From G963663775 sp963663775 (lineage in GTDB: Bacteria; Bacillota; Clostridia; Oscillospirales; Butyricicoccaceae), in assembly GCA_963663775.1 (NCBI GenBank), contig OY760624.1:2046001-2110000 (forward strand): a stretch of 64,000 nt of DNA, read 5' to 3'. Positions 8,595-17,209 of this stretch are shown one piece after another. The notes under the pieces were generated by a model that saw nothing but the letters and a program-made list of their open reading frames with translations, was not told where the DNA came from and ran no database searches. Every line of letters starts with the position of its first letter. Position 1 is the first letter of the stretch. Position numbers and translations under genes: made by a program.

Positions 8595-8645
8595 TGATAA
8601 TGATTCTCTATTATCCATGATACAGTTTGTATTTTGTATTGTCAA
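8595..8645 (-). promoter_or_regulatory. Promoter of activase operon with Fur-like box
   Basis: On the minus strand TTGACA (8645-8640) and TATCAT (8622-8617) are spaced by 17 bp. The sequence at 8595-8615 (TGATAATGATTCTCT then ATTATC) resembles a Fur iron box and would overlap the transcription start, a repressing position. The promoter is strong evidence; the Fur assignment is tentative. Confidence 0.55.
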
Positions 8646-8720
8646 TGCTAATATTTAGATAATCAAAGTTTTTCTGGAGACCCTAGAAATTGTGCACAAA
8701 ATCAGCGAATCTATAGCAGA

Positions 8721-9059
8721 CTATGCAAATACAATTTGCACCAAGACCATATACAGGACGGTGCCGCCGGCAATGCTCAGCAGGGTGTTTCTGCCAAACC
8801 AATGCAAAAGGGCGGTGGAAAGACAGGCGATGCCCTCTGGTAAGCCAAACGGAAAGGATGTCCAAGCGGTCTGCCGCAGGCAATAGACAATGAGCATCAA
8901 AATCACGGCGGTGGGCATGGCTGCGCCAAGATAGGTGATGATGCGTGGAACATGTGTGCTTTGACCAAACACCAGAAACGGGAAAAAGCGTGTGAAAATG
9001 GTGACGAGTGCAATCACTGCGATAATCGCAAGAGAATGCACGGTGACAGATAAACTCAT
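8721..9059 (-). CDS. azlD: AzlD-family branched-chain amino acid exporter small subunit
   Basis: A 112-residue membrane protein with four hydrophobic helices and the family pattern FTRFFPFLVF near residue 25, then YLGAAMPTAVI, which matches AzlD. With AzlC it forms a two-component exporter of branched-chain amino acids (best known from azaleucine resistance in Bacillus subtilis). Its ATG at 9059 overlaps the azlC stop by 4 bp (ATGA), so translation is coupled. The longer open frame upstream to 9239 lies inside azlC and is not used. The real substrate in this organism is not shown by sequence. Confidence 0.85.
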   Translation of the reverse strand: MSLSVTVHSLAIIAVIALVTIFTRFFPFLVFGQSTHVPRIITYLGAAMPTAVILMLIVYCLRQTAWTSFPFGLPEGIACLSTALLHWFGRNTLLSIAGGTVLYMVLVQIVFA

Positions 9060-9775
9060 GGGGTTGGCTCCTCCTGTGATATGACGAGTGGTTCTAAGGG
9101 CTTGCGCATGGCAAGCAGGCACAACATGATGCCCATAATCGCTGGAATAATCATGCGGTCTGCGCCAAATAATAGCAGGGAAACAAGCGCAGCACCCGCA
9201 CCGAGCAGAGCGGGATATTTGGATTTGGCACTGCGCCATTGCTCGACAGCGATGACAATAAACAGGGCGGTCATAGCAAAATCAATGCCTTTGGTGTCAA
9301 ACTGCAAAAATGCACCAACAATGGCGCCGGAAACACAGCCCACAATCCAATAAATATGATTGCACAGCGCAATATAAAACAGAAAGTGCTCGTCCTGCTT
9401 CGTGTCATCACATTGCACGGAGCACATCAAGGCATAGGTTTCGTCGGTCATGGCAAATATCATGTAATATTTACGCAGACCAAAGGGTTTAAACCGCTGG
9501 ATAAAGGATAATCCATAGACAAAGTGGCGAAAATGCACCAACAGCGTGGTGATTGCCACCGTCAAAAGTCCTGCCTGCTCTGTGAGAAAGGGAATCGCCA
9601 TATATTGCATCGTACCGCCGTAAATGACAAGCGGCATTAAGAACGCCCATCTGGCGGTATATCCGGCGTTTTGCAGCAGGATGCCGAATGCCATTCCCAT
9701 AAAGAGATAACCAAGCATCACAGGAATGGTGACAGAAACGGCACGCTTGAAAAGGGGAAAACCAGTAGATTGCAT
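9056..9775 (-). CDS. azlC: AzlC-family branched-chain amino acid exporter large subunit
   Basis: A 239-residue polytopic membrane protein with about seven hydrophobic segments. It carries the AzlC features: an N-terminal TIPVMLGYLFMGMAFGILL, a YGGTMQYM segment and FAMTDETYAL, positions conserved in the family. It is the larger subunit of an AzlCD exporter for branched-chain amino acids. Start chosen at the ATG at 9775, with AAGGAG nine nt upstream; the open frame continues to 9952 but overlaps the divergent metK promoter and riboswitch there. It is divergent from metK, so the two units share this intergenic region. Confidence 0.87.
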   Translation of the reverse strand: MQSTGFPLFKRAVSVTIPVMLGYLFMGMAFGILLQNAGYTARWAFLMPLVIYGGTMQYMAIPFLTEQAGLLTVAITTLLVHFRHFVYGLSFIQRFKPFGLRKYYMIFAMTDETYALMCSVQCDDTKQDEHFLFYIALCNHIYWIVGCVSGAIVGAFLQFDTKGIDFAMTALFIVIAVEQWRSAKSKYPALLGAGAALVSLLLFGADRMIIPAIMGIMLCLLAMRKPLEPLVISQEEPTP

Positions 9776-9860
9776 GGCAAATTGCTCCTTGTCAAAAAAG
9801 AATGTAAGAACCATTATATGCTTTTCTGCCACGCTTTGCAATGACACATTTCTTTTTTTC

Positions 9861-9889
9861 TTGACATTGCAGGGGCGGGGACGTATAAT
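9861..9889 (+). promoter_or_regulatory. Consensus promoter for metK
   Basis: TTGACA at 9861-9866 and TATAAT at 9884-9889 with a 17-bp spacer: a perfect consensus promoter. Transcription would begin near 9896, just before the riboswitch. Confidence 0.88.
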
Positions 9890-9907
9890 AGATTCATAAT
9901 TATATAA

Positions 9908-10032
9908 CCTTATCAAGAGTGGCGGAGGGAACGGCCCAATGAAGCCCGGCAACCTGCAGGTTTTTTTGCTGTAAGGTGCTAACTCCGGCGGTTTTCTATT
10001 CCAACAATTATGTTGTGAATCGAAAGATGAGG
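9908..10032 (+). promoter_or_regulatory. SAM-I (S-box) riboswitch
   Basis: The aptamer shows the S-box core in order: CTTATCAAGAG, GGCGGAGGGA, GGCCC, GAAGCCCGGCAACC, AAGGTGCTAA, TCC and AAAGATGAG. The P1 stem pairs 9908-9914 with 10026-10032. Binding of S-adenosylmethionine stabilises P1 and allows the downstream terminator to form, shutting off metK, whose product makes SAM. Confidence 0.95.
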
Positions 10033-10043
10033 CAGTGTAGCTT

Positions 10044-10070
10044 ACACTCTCCGCTGGGAGAGTGTTTTTT
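10044..10070 (+). terminator. Riboswitch-controlled terminator
   Basis: A 9-bp stem (10044-10052 with 10057-10065) with a GCTG loop and a run of T, between the SAM aptamer and metK. It is the expression platform of the riboswitch. Confidence 0.9.
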
Positions 10071-10102
10071 AATTTTCAGGAAACAAGAAAGGGTAGAAGA
10101 AC

Positions 10103-11290
10103 ATGGCGAATTATTTATTTACGTCTGAATCGGTTACGGAAGGACATCCTGATAAAATTTGTGACCAGATTTCGGATGCTGTGTTAGACGCAATTTATGA
10201 ACAGGATTCTATGGCACGTGTCGCATGCGAAACCACTATTACAACCGGCATGGTGTATATCATGGGCGAAATATCCACCTCGTGCTATGTGGATATTCCC
10301 CGCATTGCCCGCGATGTCATTCGTGAAATCGGCTATGACCGTGCAAAATATGGCTTTGACTGCGATACCTGTGCGGTGATTACCAGCATTGATGAGCAGT
10401 CGGCTGACATTGCGCTGGGGGTCGACAATTCGCTCGAGCGCAAGGGCGGCGATTCTGCGGCAGACCTCGCAATTGGTGCGGGCGACCAGGGCATGATGTT
10501 TGGCTATGCCTGCGATGAAACGCCGGAGCTGATGCCCCTGCCGGCTGCCTTGGCACATAAGCTGGCAAAGCGATTGACAGCGGTGCGCAAGGAAGGCATT
10601 CTGCCATATTTAAGACCAGACGGCAAGACCCAGGTCACAGTTTCGTATGACGAAAATCATCAGCCGACCCACATTGATACGGTGGTGATTTCTTCACAGC
10701 ACAGCGCCGAGGTATCTTTGGCACAAATTCGTCGTGACATCATTGCGCATGTCATTGAGGAAACCATTCCTGCCTATTTGCTGGATGAAAAGACACGCTT
10801 TTTTGTCAATCCTACAGGTCGCTTTGTCATTGGCGGACCGCAGGGCGATTCTGGCTTGACCGGTCGTAAAATCATTGTGGATACGTATGGCGGGATGGCA
10901 CGCCATGGCGGCGGTGCATTCTCGGGCAAGGACCCCACCAAGGTGGACCGTTCAGCAGCCTATGCCGCACGATATGTGGCGAAAAATGTGGTTGCAGCCG
11001 GCTTTGCAAAGCGTTGTGAAGTGCAGCTGGCATATGCAATTGGTGTGGCAGAGCCGGTTTCTATTTTCGTGGAAACCTTTGGCACGGGTACGGTGTCGGA
11101 TGAGGCGTTGGTGCAGGCAATTGGTCAGACGTTTGATTTGCGCCCGGCTGCGATTATTCAAGACTTGGATTTGCGTCGCCCGATTTATCGGCAGCTTGCC
11201 GCTTACGGTCATATGGGTCGTGAGGATTTGGATGTGGCATGGGAAAAAACAGACCGTGTCGAGGCACTGCAGAAAGCATTGCAGGCATAA
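10103..11290 (+). CDS. metK: S-adenosylmethionine synthetase
   Basis: A 395-residue enzyme of normal family length that makes S-adenosylmethionine from methionine and ATP, releasing phosphate and diphosphate. Visible signatures: GHPDKICDQISDAVLDA from residue 14 (ATP and metal contact), GAGDQGMMFGYACDET near residue 125, GGPQGDSGLTGRKIIVDTYG, and HGGGAFSGKDPTKVDRSAAY, the P-loop-like phosphate-binding segment. All look intact. GAAAGGG lies about 10 nt upstream of the ATG. Expression is under the SAM-I riboswitch, and a bidirectional terminator separates it from the convergent nitrilase gene. Confidence 0.98.
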   Translation: MANYLFTSESVTEGHPDKICDQISDAVLDAIYEQDSMARVACETTITTGMVYIMGEISTSCYVDIPRIARDVIREIGYDRAKYGFDCDTCAVITSIDEQSADIALGVDNSLERKGGDSAADLAIGAGDQGMMFGYACDETPELMPLPAALAHKLAKRLTAVRKEGILPYLRPDGKTQVTVSYDENHQPTHIDTVVISSQHSAEVSLAQIRRDIIAHVIEETIPAYLLDEKTRFFVNPTGRFVIGGPQGDSGLTGRKIIVDTYGGMARHGGGAFSGKDPTKVDRSAAYAARYVAKNVVAAGFAKRCEVQLAYAIGVAEPVSIFVETFGTGTVSDEALVQAIGQTFDLRPAAIIQDLDLRRPIYRQLAAYGHMGREDLDVAWEKTDRVEALQKALQA

Positions 11291-11321
11291 GCTGCCTGTT
11301 TGAGTTATAGTACACAGAAAA

Positions 11322-11362
11322 CCCCCGCTTTGCAAATTGCAGAGCGGGGGTGGTGTTTTTCC
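11322..11362. terminator. Bidirectional terminator
   Basis: A GC-rich stem (CCCCCGCT with AGCGGGGG, extended inward by TGCAA/TTGCA) at 11322-11350, followed by T-rich sequence, between convergent metK and the nitrilase gene. Confidence 0.85.
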
Positions 11363-11378
11363 GTGGAATCAATCGCTG

Positions 11379-12218
11379 CTATTCTGTATAGCATTGCAGA
11401 CGGGCTGTGTCCAGCTGATACAAATCCTGACGGATATTTTGCAGAGAGGGCAATTGCTCCCGCACCTGCTGGAGATAGGCAAGGTCGATTTCTGCCATGC
11501 AGCAGCCCGGTGCATCCGTTGCCTGTGCAAGGACATTGCCCCAAGGGTCAATAATCATCGAATGTCCATACGCTTGAAAGCTTGGCTTGCTACCCGTTTG
11601 TCCGGCAGCGGCAATATAACACGTGTTTTCAATGGCACGGGCACGCAATAGGGTTTCCCAGTGGTCTGCGCCAGTCTGCATGGTGAAATTGGCAGACACA
11701 CAACACAACTGCGCACCATGCAGCGCCATGAGCCGAAACAGCTCAGGAAAACGGATGTCATAACAAATGGAGAAGCCAATGGTCGCCAAGTTTGTTTTCG
11801 CAAGGACAATTTCATTGCCTGGGTGAATTTGCGCAGATTCGCAATACGACGTGCCCGCTTGCAGCTGAATGTCAAACATGTGCAGCTTGCGATATTTGCA
11901 AAGCAATGCGCCGTTGGGCGAAAAGACAAAGGTGGTGTTATACGGCTTGCCGGCGGGATTGTATTCGGTAAGACTGCCGCCGCTGAGATACACCCGATGC
12001 TTTGCTGCAAGCTGCTGCAGGGCTTGGGCGACCATGTCTGTGCGCTGCTGTGCCTGTGCGGTGAGATTGGCACCGATATAGTCCATGGTTTCTGGAAGAA
12101 TGACCATTTTTGCACCGTTTTGTGCCGCTTCGGCAATCCATTTGGAGGCTTGCTGTAGATTAGACGGGACATCGTCTTGGGTATCTAATTGAACGACTGC
12201 TAGTAAAAACTTTTCCAT
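11379..12218 (-). CDS. Carbon-nitrogen hydrolase (nitrilase superfamily, omega-amidase/Nit type)
   Basis: A 279-residue protein with the Glu-Lys-Cys catalytic triad of the nitrilase fold: Glu in VILPETMDY (about residue 43), Lys in CKYRKLHMFD (about residue 113) and the nucleophilic Cys in IGFSICYDIRFPELFR (about residue 152). The YRKLHMFDI and CYDIRFPE wording is typical of the Nit1/Nit2 branch, which hydrolyses omega-amides such as alpha-ketoglutaramate or deaminated glutathione; precise substrate cannot be fixed from sequence. The start at 12218 has GAAAGAAGG upstream. It stands next to metK, convergent, with no operon partners, so context gives little extra. Possibly a metabolite-repair enzyme. 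Confidence 0.85.
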   Translation of the reverse strand: MEKFLLAVVQLDTQDDVPSNLQQASKWIAEAAQNGAKMVILPETMDYIGANLTAQAQQRTDMVAQALQQLAAKHRVYLSGGSLTEYNPAGKPYNTTFVFSPNGALLCKYRKLHMFDIQLQAGTSYCESAQIHPGNEIVLAKTNLATIGFSICYDIRFPELFRLMALHGAQLCCVSANFTMQTGADHWETLLRARAIENTCYIAAAGQTGSKPSFQAYGHSMIIDPWGNVLAQATDAPGCCMAEIDLAYLQQVREQLPSLQNIRQDLYQLDTARLQCYTE

Positions 12219-12311
12219 GGAGCGCCTTCTTTCTTGCAGGATATGCTTCTGTGATTTATTGTATCGCAGACCGATTTTCCTGTCAAGAAGCAGAACGGCA
12301 CGCAGGTGTTG

Positions 12312-13085
12312 TCAGTTTACTTGATTGCGCATGTGTGCGATGGCACCCTTTTCCAAACGGGACACTTGTGCCTGCGAAATGTTGATTTCCTCGGCAACCT
12401 CCATCTGGGTGCGGCCTTCAAAAAACCGCATGTGCACAATGCGTTTTTCTCGATTGCTTAATCCATTGATTGCCTCTTTCAAGGCAATGTGATTGAGCCA
12501 CTGCTCATCGGTATTTTTGGTGTCTCCCACTTGGTCCATCACACAGATGGTGTCCCCTTCTTCGCCCCACACGGGTTCAAATAACGAAATGGGGTCTGCA
12601 ATGGCGTCCAATGCAAAGACGATGTCCTCTTTTTTGAGGTTCAATATTTTGGCAAGCTCTGTGACGGTCGGTTCTCTCTGATGGTCACGGATAAATGCCT
12701 CTTTTGCCTGCAGGGCGTGATATGCCGTGTCACGCATGGCACGTGACACACGAATGGCACTGTTATCCCGCAGGTATCGGCGAATCTCTCCGATAATCAT
12801 GGGCACGGCATAGGTCGAAAAACGTACCCCTAGCTCGACATTGAAGTTGTCTATGGCTTTCATCAGACCAATACAGCCCACCTGAAACAAATCATCCACG
12901 GATTCACCACGCCCGCCAAAGCGTTGGATGACGCTGAGAACCAAGCGTAGATTTCCATTGATGAGCCGTTCTCGTGCGTCTTTATCGCCTTGCTTCACGC
13001 GGCGCAGAAGTGCATTCATTTCGTCATTTGGCAATACGGTGAGCTTCGACGTATTGACACCGCAAATTTCTACTTTCATCTGCAT
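12312..13085 (-). CDS. sigG: RNA polymerase sporulation sigma factor SigG
   Basis: A 257-residue sigma-70 family factor that directs late forespore transcription. The N-terminus contains KVEICGVNTSKL, the conserved SigG leader; region 2 is seen in NLRLVLSVIQRF and DDLFQVGCIGLMKAIDNF with FSTYAVPMIIGEIRRYLRD, and region 4 as the helix-turn-helix in TQMEVAEEINISQAQVSRLE. The ATG at 13085 is preferred: AAAGGGGA lies 6-7 nt upstream; an in-frame ATG at 13079 is an alternative. A probable sigma-F promoter lies about 40 bp upstream, as expected for the regulatory cascade. It stands alone here rather than beside sigE/spoIIGA. Confidence 0.96.
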   Translation of the reverse strand: MQMKVEICGVNTSKLTVLPNDEMNALLRRVKQGDKDARERLINGNLRLVLSVIQRFGGRGESVDDLFQVGCIGLMKAIDNFNVELGVRFSTYAVPMIIGEIRRYLRDNSAIRVSRAMRDTAYHALQAKEAFIRDHQREPTVTELAKILNLKKEDIVFALDAIADPISLFEPVWGEEGDTICVMDQVGDTKNTDEQWLNHIALKEAINGLSNREKRIVHMRFFEGRTQMEVAEEINISQAQVSRLEKGAIAHMRNQVN

Positions 13086-13126
13086 GTATAAATCCCCTTT
13101 CCGCTGCAACCTGTGCCATGTAAGTG

Positions 13127-13156
13127 GATTTTCCCCGTAGAAAGAAACAAATATAC
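13127..13156 (-). promoter_or_regulatory. Candidate sigma-F promoter of sigG
   Basis: On the minus strand GTATA (13156-13152) is followed after 16 bp by GGGAAAATC (13135-13127), matching the sigma-F pattern GYWTA-N16-GGNRANHTR at all but the last base. The implied start is about 35 nt before sigG. Confidence 0.6.
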
Positions 13157-13249
13157 AGTTTTTCAGATGCGAAATTTTTTTGCTGTTCGACAGAAAACGT
13201 GCTTTTTTGTAAGGATTGGATGATATTCTTTAGAAATCCAAAACTATGT

Positions 13250-13300
13250 AAAAAAATCAGCAAAACCGCTCTGCATTTTGGCAAAAGCGACTTTGCTGAT
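13250..13300 (-). terminator. Terminator of the Na/Pi cotransporter gene
   Basis: On the minus strand ATCAGCAAA pairs with TTTGCTGAT, with an inner CGCT/AGCG pairing, followed by a run of at least six T. It lies directly after the cotransporter stop. Confidence 0.85.
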
Positions 13301-13305
13301 GGAGA

Positions 13306-15087
13306 TTAGGGAACTAAAATTCCCAATTTGTCTAAATATTTTTTTTCGTAGAAATTCATTTGCTCTTGGAAAAGCGGGGTGTTTTTCAGACCGCTCTTGG
13401 CATAGCTGTGGGTGTCAAATTGGCTTGCCCCTTCACATAGCTGAATCACATAGATGGCGATGTTGGAGCAATGGTCACCGATTTTCTCCAAATCATGGAT
13501 GATGTCCAGATAAATGATGCCATTGGCTACCGTACAGGCACCTTGGTTGAGACGTTCAATGTGGCGATTTTTCAGCTGTCCTTTTAGGATGTCCACGATT
13601 TCTTCAACAGGCTCGATGCTGCGTGCGGAGGTTGCAACACGGGATTTGTAGGCTTCGTTGGTTAAATCCAGCAACTCGGAGACCGCTTGTGCCATGATGC
13701 GCAGTTCTTCAGTAGCAGATTCTGAAAACTTGCCGTCGGTTTCCAAAAACGTTGTCACGTTGTCGAAAATATTTTGTGCATAGTCTCCGATTTTTTCAAA
13801 GTCACTGAGGGAGTGCATCATTTCTGCGTGCATTTGGCGTCCGCCAGCGGGTAAATTGCTTTGTAAGGATAATAAATATTTGCCGATGGCAACCTCCGCA
13901 CGGTCCAAAAAGGCTTCATTTTCAGAGAAATTGGTGGTTTGCGGCTGTGTGTTCTCTAAAAGCGGTGCAATGGATAGTTCGAAATTTTCCTTTGCGGTTG
14001 TGCCCATTTCACAGATGCACTTGTGACATTGCTCAAATGCAATGGAGGGGGTTGCAATGAAGCGAGGCTCCAATTTGGCAAGCGGGTCGTTTTTGTCTGC
14101 ATCGGCGGAAATGGTGCGTTCGGCAAGCTTGACGAGCATACCGGAAAATGGCAAGAAGAGTAGGGTATTGATAATGTTGAAAATGGTATGGAAATTCGCA
14201 ATGCCGCCTTTGTTGATGGCAATATCCCAAAAAGAAAAATGCAGCATTGCATTGACACTATAAATGCCAGCCAAAAAGATTAGTGAACCAAACAAATTGA
14301 AGTAAAAATGAATCATTGCGGCACGCCGTGCATTTTTACTTGCACCGATAGAGGAAAGAAATGCGGTGATGCAGGTGCCGATGTTTTGTCCGAGAATAAT
14401 GGGGATTGCTGCGGCATATGTGACAGAGCCGGTTGTGGAAAGCGCTTGCAGAATACCAACGGAAGCAGAAGACGACTGAATAATTGCCGTCACGGAAGCA
14501 CCTACAAGTACGCCTAAAAACGGATTGGAAATGGTGGCAAACATTTCAGCAAACTGCGGTAAATCACGCAGGGGCTCTACAGCGGCTTCCATGGTTGCCA
14601 TGCCGATGAATAAGATACCGAAGCCAACCAGAATTTCAGCCTTGTCCTTGGTGCGCTTTTTGTGCGCAAGCATCAAAATCACAATACCGATGGTTACGGC
14701 GACATATGCCAAATTTTTAGGCTTGATGAGCTGCATAAAAAAGCTTCCGCTGAGTGTGCCGGTAGAATCCAGCCGCAAAATCTGAGCGGTGATGGTGGTA
14801 CCGATATTTGCGCCGAGAATCACACCAACGCTTTGCTTCAGCGTCATGATGCCGGCGTTTACAAAGCCAACAACCATAACGGTGGTAGCAGATGATGACT
14901 GGATGACTGCTGTGACTGCCATACCAATCAATACAGCACGCAACAGACTGCCTGTCATTTTTTCGAGTGTTTTTTCAAGCTTTGGCCCGGCTGCACGTTC
15001 TAAGCCGTTCCCCATTGTGTTCATGCCGTACAGAAATAATGCAAGTCCACCAAGTAGCTTTACAATTGACATGAAATCAAAATCCAT
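13306..15087 (-). CDS. Na/Pi cotransporter family protein with PhoU-like C-terminus
   Basis: A 593-residue membrane protein. Residues about 5-300 hold two inverted-repeat Na_Pi_cotrans modules, each with the diagnostic QSSSA motif (QSSSATTVMVVGFVNAG and QSSSASVGILQALS) followed by LGANIGTT and LGQNIGTC. Residues about 330-593 are hydrophilic, helical and PhoU-like. Family role: sodium-coupled phosphate uptake, with the PhoU-like part probably regulatory; NptA/YjbB-type relatives can also export phosphate. The start at 15087 (MDFDFMSIVKLL) has AGGGAGG about 6 nt upstream; an upstream in-frame Met at 15114 has none. It is monocistronic and ends in a good terminator. Confidence 0.93.
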   Translation of the reverse strand: MDFDFMSIVKLLGGLALFLYGMNTMGNGLERAAGPKLEKTLEKMTGSLLRAVLIGMAVTAVIQSSSATTVMVVGFVNAGIMTLKQSVGVILGANIGTTITAQILRLDSTGTLSGSFFMQLIKPKNLAYVAVTIGIVILMLAHKKRTKDKAEILVGFGILFIGMATMEAAVEPLRDLPQFAEMFATISNPFLGVLVGASVTAIIQSSSASVGILQALSTTGSVTYAAAIPIILGQNIGTCITAFLSSIGASKNARRAAMIHFYFNLFGSLIFLAGIYSVNAMLHFSFWDIAINKGGIANFHTIFNIINTLLFLPFSGMLVKLAERTISADADKNDPLAKLEPRFIATPSIAFEQCHKCICEMGTTAKENFELSIAPLLENTQPQTTNFSENEAFLDRAEVAIGKYLLSLQSNLPAGGRQMHAEMMHSLSDFEKIGDYAQNIFDNVTTFLETDGKFSESATEELRIMAQAVSELLDLTNEAYKSRVATSARSIEPVEEIVDILKGQLKNRHIERLNQGACTVANGIIYLDIIHDLEKIGDHCSNIAIYVIQLCEGASQFDTHSYAKSGLKNTPLFQEQMNFYEKKYLDKLGILVP

Positions 15088-15114
15088 TGGAATCCTCCCT
15101 CGTTTCTGCTGCAA

Positions 15115-15330
15115 TGATTCTTAAAATAGTGCATTTCATTACAGCAAAAGGTACTTAATATTGAAAACACCGCTTCCAAAGCATTTTCATAAAAAGCAAT
15201 TGCGTAAAGAATGTGTAATGTTTCAAACCAACACAGGAGAAAGCTTTACAATTTTATTACATACTTATTCAGTATACCGTGACTTGATAGGACATGTCAA
15301 CGAAAAAAACGATGAGGAGGGGCTTGAAAC
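15115..15330. other. Intergenic, no gene seen
   Basis: About 215 bases between the cotransporter and the IS30 element. A 72-codon open frame crosses it, but it has no good ribosome binding site at its start and reads into the IS. Probably the cotransporter promoter and a target-site flank. Confidence 0.4.
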
Positions 15331-16482
15331 GTCAATAGTTAAATGCGAAAAATCCCAAAAATATTCGTACTTTATGTAAGAGTAGCCATTTGCTCCTGAA
15401 ATCGCTCCTCTGAAGAACTGAAATCGAATATCTCTCGTGGATAATGATTGACCCATTCCGTAGCTTTGGCTATGGCTGCATTTGTCACATTTTCAAAGCT
15501 TGTTCCTTTGGGGAAGTGGCGTCTAAGCATTTTGTTCTGGTTCTCATTTGAGCCACGCTCGCAAGAGGCATACGGATGACAGTAATAGACTGTTGTCCGT
15601 TTACCTTTGCCCCGTCTGGATTTCTCCATGCCTTTGCCGTCTGCAAACTCTGCGCCGTTGTCGACGGTAATCGTCTGAAATATCTGTTTGAACATCGCTT
15701 TCCCATACTTCCGTTCCAACGCATCCAGAGCCTTCACAACGCTTGCAGTTGTGCCATCTGGAATACGGGAAACGATCTCTTGGCGGGTTAAACGTTCCGT
15801 GAGCACGAGCAGGCGTGGCTTTGTGCCTTGTTTGCCCTCGACCGTGTCCATTTCCCAATGTCCAAAGGTAGAGCGAGTGTTAATCACTTCTGGTCGTTTC
15901 TCGATGCTCTCTCCCTTTGGTGGACGTGCTGCCTTCACTTTGCGGTATGTCCGCTTTTTCTTACCCTTCACAGGAAGATTCTTGTTCGTGAGGGTTAGAA
16001 AAATCCACTTGCCTATGTACGTGTAGAGTGTCATTTCTGAAATCGAAGTCTTGAAGCTGAGATTTGGGGAATTGCGTATCTCACCTAACACCGCAGCAGG
16101 GGAATAATCATCCTTGAGAATTCTGCGCTCGATGTATTTAGCAAGCGCATGGTCAGTCCCAATCTTGAGAGCGGGTTCCTTTGCTGCGAGATTAGACCGA
16201 TACCGCTGCTGTGCAATATCAGTGCTGTAGCGCACTTCGGTTGTATAGTCCATATTGAGATGTTCATAGACCCCTCTTTTGAGTTCACGATAGATTGTTG
16301 AAATATGTACGCCAATTCGTTCAGCCATTTCCTGTGGTGTTTTGCCGTCCTTCTGCATGGTTTCAATGCGAAGGCGGTCGGTATGGCTTAAATGCTTAAA
16401 TCTTCTCATGTGAAACACTCCTTTTACAGATAGGCAGAAATTTCCGAACCAAAAGAGTATAGCATAATAACCACGTATTGAC
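15331..16482 (-). mobile_element. IS30-family insertion sequence (approximate ends)
   Basis: About 1.15 kb holding one IS30 transposase. GTCAATA at 15331-15337 and its complement TATTGAC at 16476-16482 mark candidate terminal inverted repeats with weak further similarity inward. True ends may differ by tens of bases, and no target duplication was identified. Confidence 0.6.
15372..16409 (-). CDS. IS30-family transposase
   Basis: A 345-residue transposase that appears full length. The N-terminus (FKHLSHTDRLRIETMQKDGK and HISTIYRELKRGVYE) is the HTH_38 DNA-binding domain. The catalytic DDE residues are in GHWEMDTVEG, ITVDNGAEF and ERGSNENQNK, the last being the diagnostic IS30 N-E-N-N-like segment. 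The ATG at 16409 has AAGGAG 8 nt upstream; an upstream in-frame ATG at 16484 lies in the terminal repeat region. No frameshift or missing catalytic residue is seen, so the element may be active. It sits at the edge of a group of unknown genes next to the rRNA operon. Confidence 0.93.
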   Translation of the reverse strand: MRRFKHLSHTDRLRIETMQKDGKTPQEMAERIGVHISTIYRELKRGVYEHLNMDYTTEVRYSTDIAQQRYRSNLAAKEPALKIGTDHALAKYIERRILKDDYSPAAVLGEIRNSPNLSFKTSISEMTLYTYIGKWIFLTLTNKNLPVKGKKKRTYRKVKAARPPKGESIEKRPEVINTRSTFGHWEMDTVEGKQGTKPRLLVLTERLTRQEIVSRIPDGTTASVVKALDALERKYGKAMFKQIFQTITVDNGAEFADGKGMEKSRRGKGKRTTVYYCHPYASCERGSNENQNKMLRRHFPKGTSFENVTNAAIAKATEWVNHYPREIFDFSSSEERFQEQMATLT

Positions 16483-16504
16483 AAATTGAGCGAGGAGTAC
16501 CCCT

Positions 16505-16909
16505 CTACTCATCGAGCTGGATGCGCAGCACTGCTTTCGGCTCTGTATTATTGGCAATACACATAAACAACCACTGCTGCAGCGTGTCCGATCGGTGCTC
16601 TGCAGGCGCATAATGCACAAGGCTTTGCCTGTGCATCAGCGTACAATCTTGCCGGGACATATCTCCTGTATAAACGTATGGGCCTACCTCTTCGCCTGTG
16701 TAGGGGGCACTGCTCCACGCCATATCCTCTGGCAGATTATCAGGGTATGGATACCATTGGGGTGCGCTATCGGCTGTTGTCTGTGCAGCAAGATTGTCTT
16801 GGAGTTCAAAGAACGCATTCGTTCTATTTTCATCAAGAAACTCTTTTTTCTTGGTGGCGGTCTGCGCCAATTCGTCGGTGAACGCCGACAACGTAATCTG
16901 TTTATTCAT
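16505..16909 (-). CDS. Hypothetical protein
   Basis: A 134-residue protein I do not recognise. The N-terminus is helical and charged (LAQTATKKKEFLDENRTNAF), the middle is rich in Trp, Tyr, Pro and acidic residues (QWYPYPDNLPEDMAWSS), and no signal peptide or membrane segment is present. The start is preceded by AAAGGAAAAGATG at some distance, a plausible but weak ribosome binding site. It ends about 20 bp from the candidate right end of the IS30 element, so it might be truncated by it, although the C-terminus (AVLRIQLDE) looks natural. It shares orientation with the neighbouring small genes and probably belongs to the same acquired segment. Confidence 0.5.
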   Translation of the reverse strand: MNKQITLSAFTDELAQTATKKKEFLDENRTNAFFELQDNLAAQTTADSAPQWYPYPDNLPEDMAWSSAPYTGEEVGPYVYTGDMSRQDCTLMHRQSLVHYAPAEHRSDTLQQWLFMCIANNTEPKAVLRIQLDE

Positions 16910-16936
16910 ACGTCTATTTTATCATCTTTTCCTTTG

Positions 16937-17044
16937 TCACGAAAGCTTTGTGCGGTGTTGCCCTAGGCTTTCCGTGAGCAATTCAGCTGTAGGATTTTCT
17001 GTATTGACTTCGAGCGTGTAGTTTCCAATAGTGATGTTTTTCAT
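16937..17044 (-). CDS. Possible small protein, 35 residues
   Basis: A short frame beginning MKNITIGNYTLEVN and ending QHRTKLS, with AAAGGACGG about 8 nt upstream. Composition is protein-like (alternating polar/hydrophobic strand at the start). No family recognised. It lies between two unknown genes on the same strand; function cannot be stated. Confidence 0.35.
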   Translation of the reverse strand: MKNITIGNYTLEVNTENPTAELLTESLGQHRTKLS

Positions 17045-17209
17045 AGTCAGCGCCGTCCTTTCACTCTTTCGTTTCATGAAGGATTGTGATACGACCCTGT
17101 GAGGGATCGTTGTCACAATCCTTGGTATCGACAAAGTATACAGACACCCGCCTGTAAGGTGGCGTAACTTCCGCATTGCTTTAATCTCTAACCGCTGCTC
17201 ATCCTCCAG

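Noticed and set aside
15161..15379. Possible 72-residue gene
   Set aside because: No ribosome binding site at its start, odd composition and it runs into the IS30 end.
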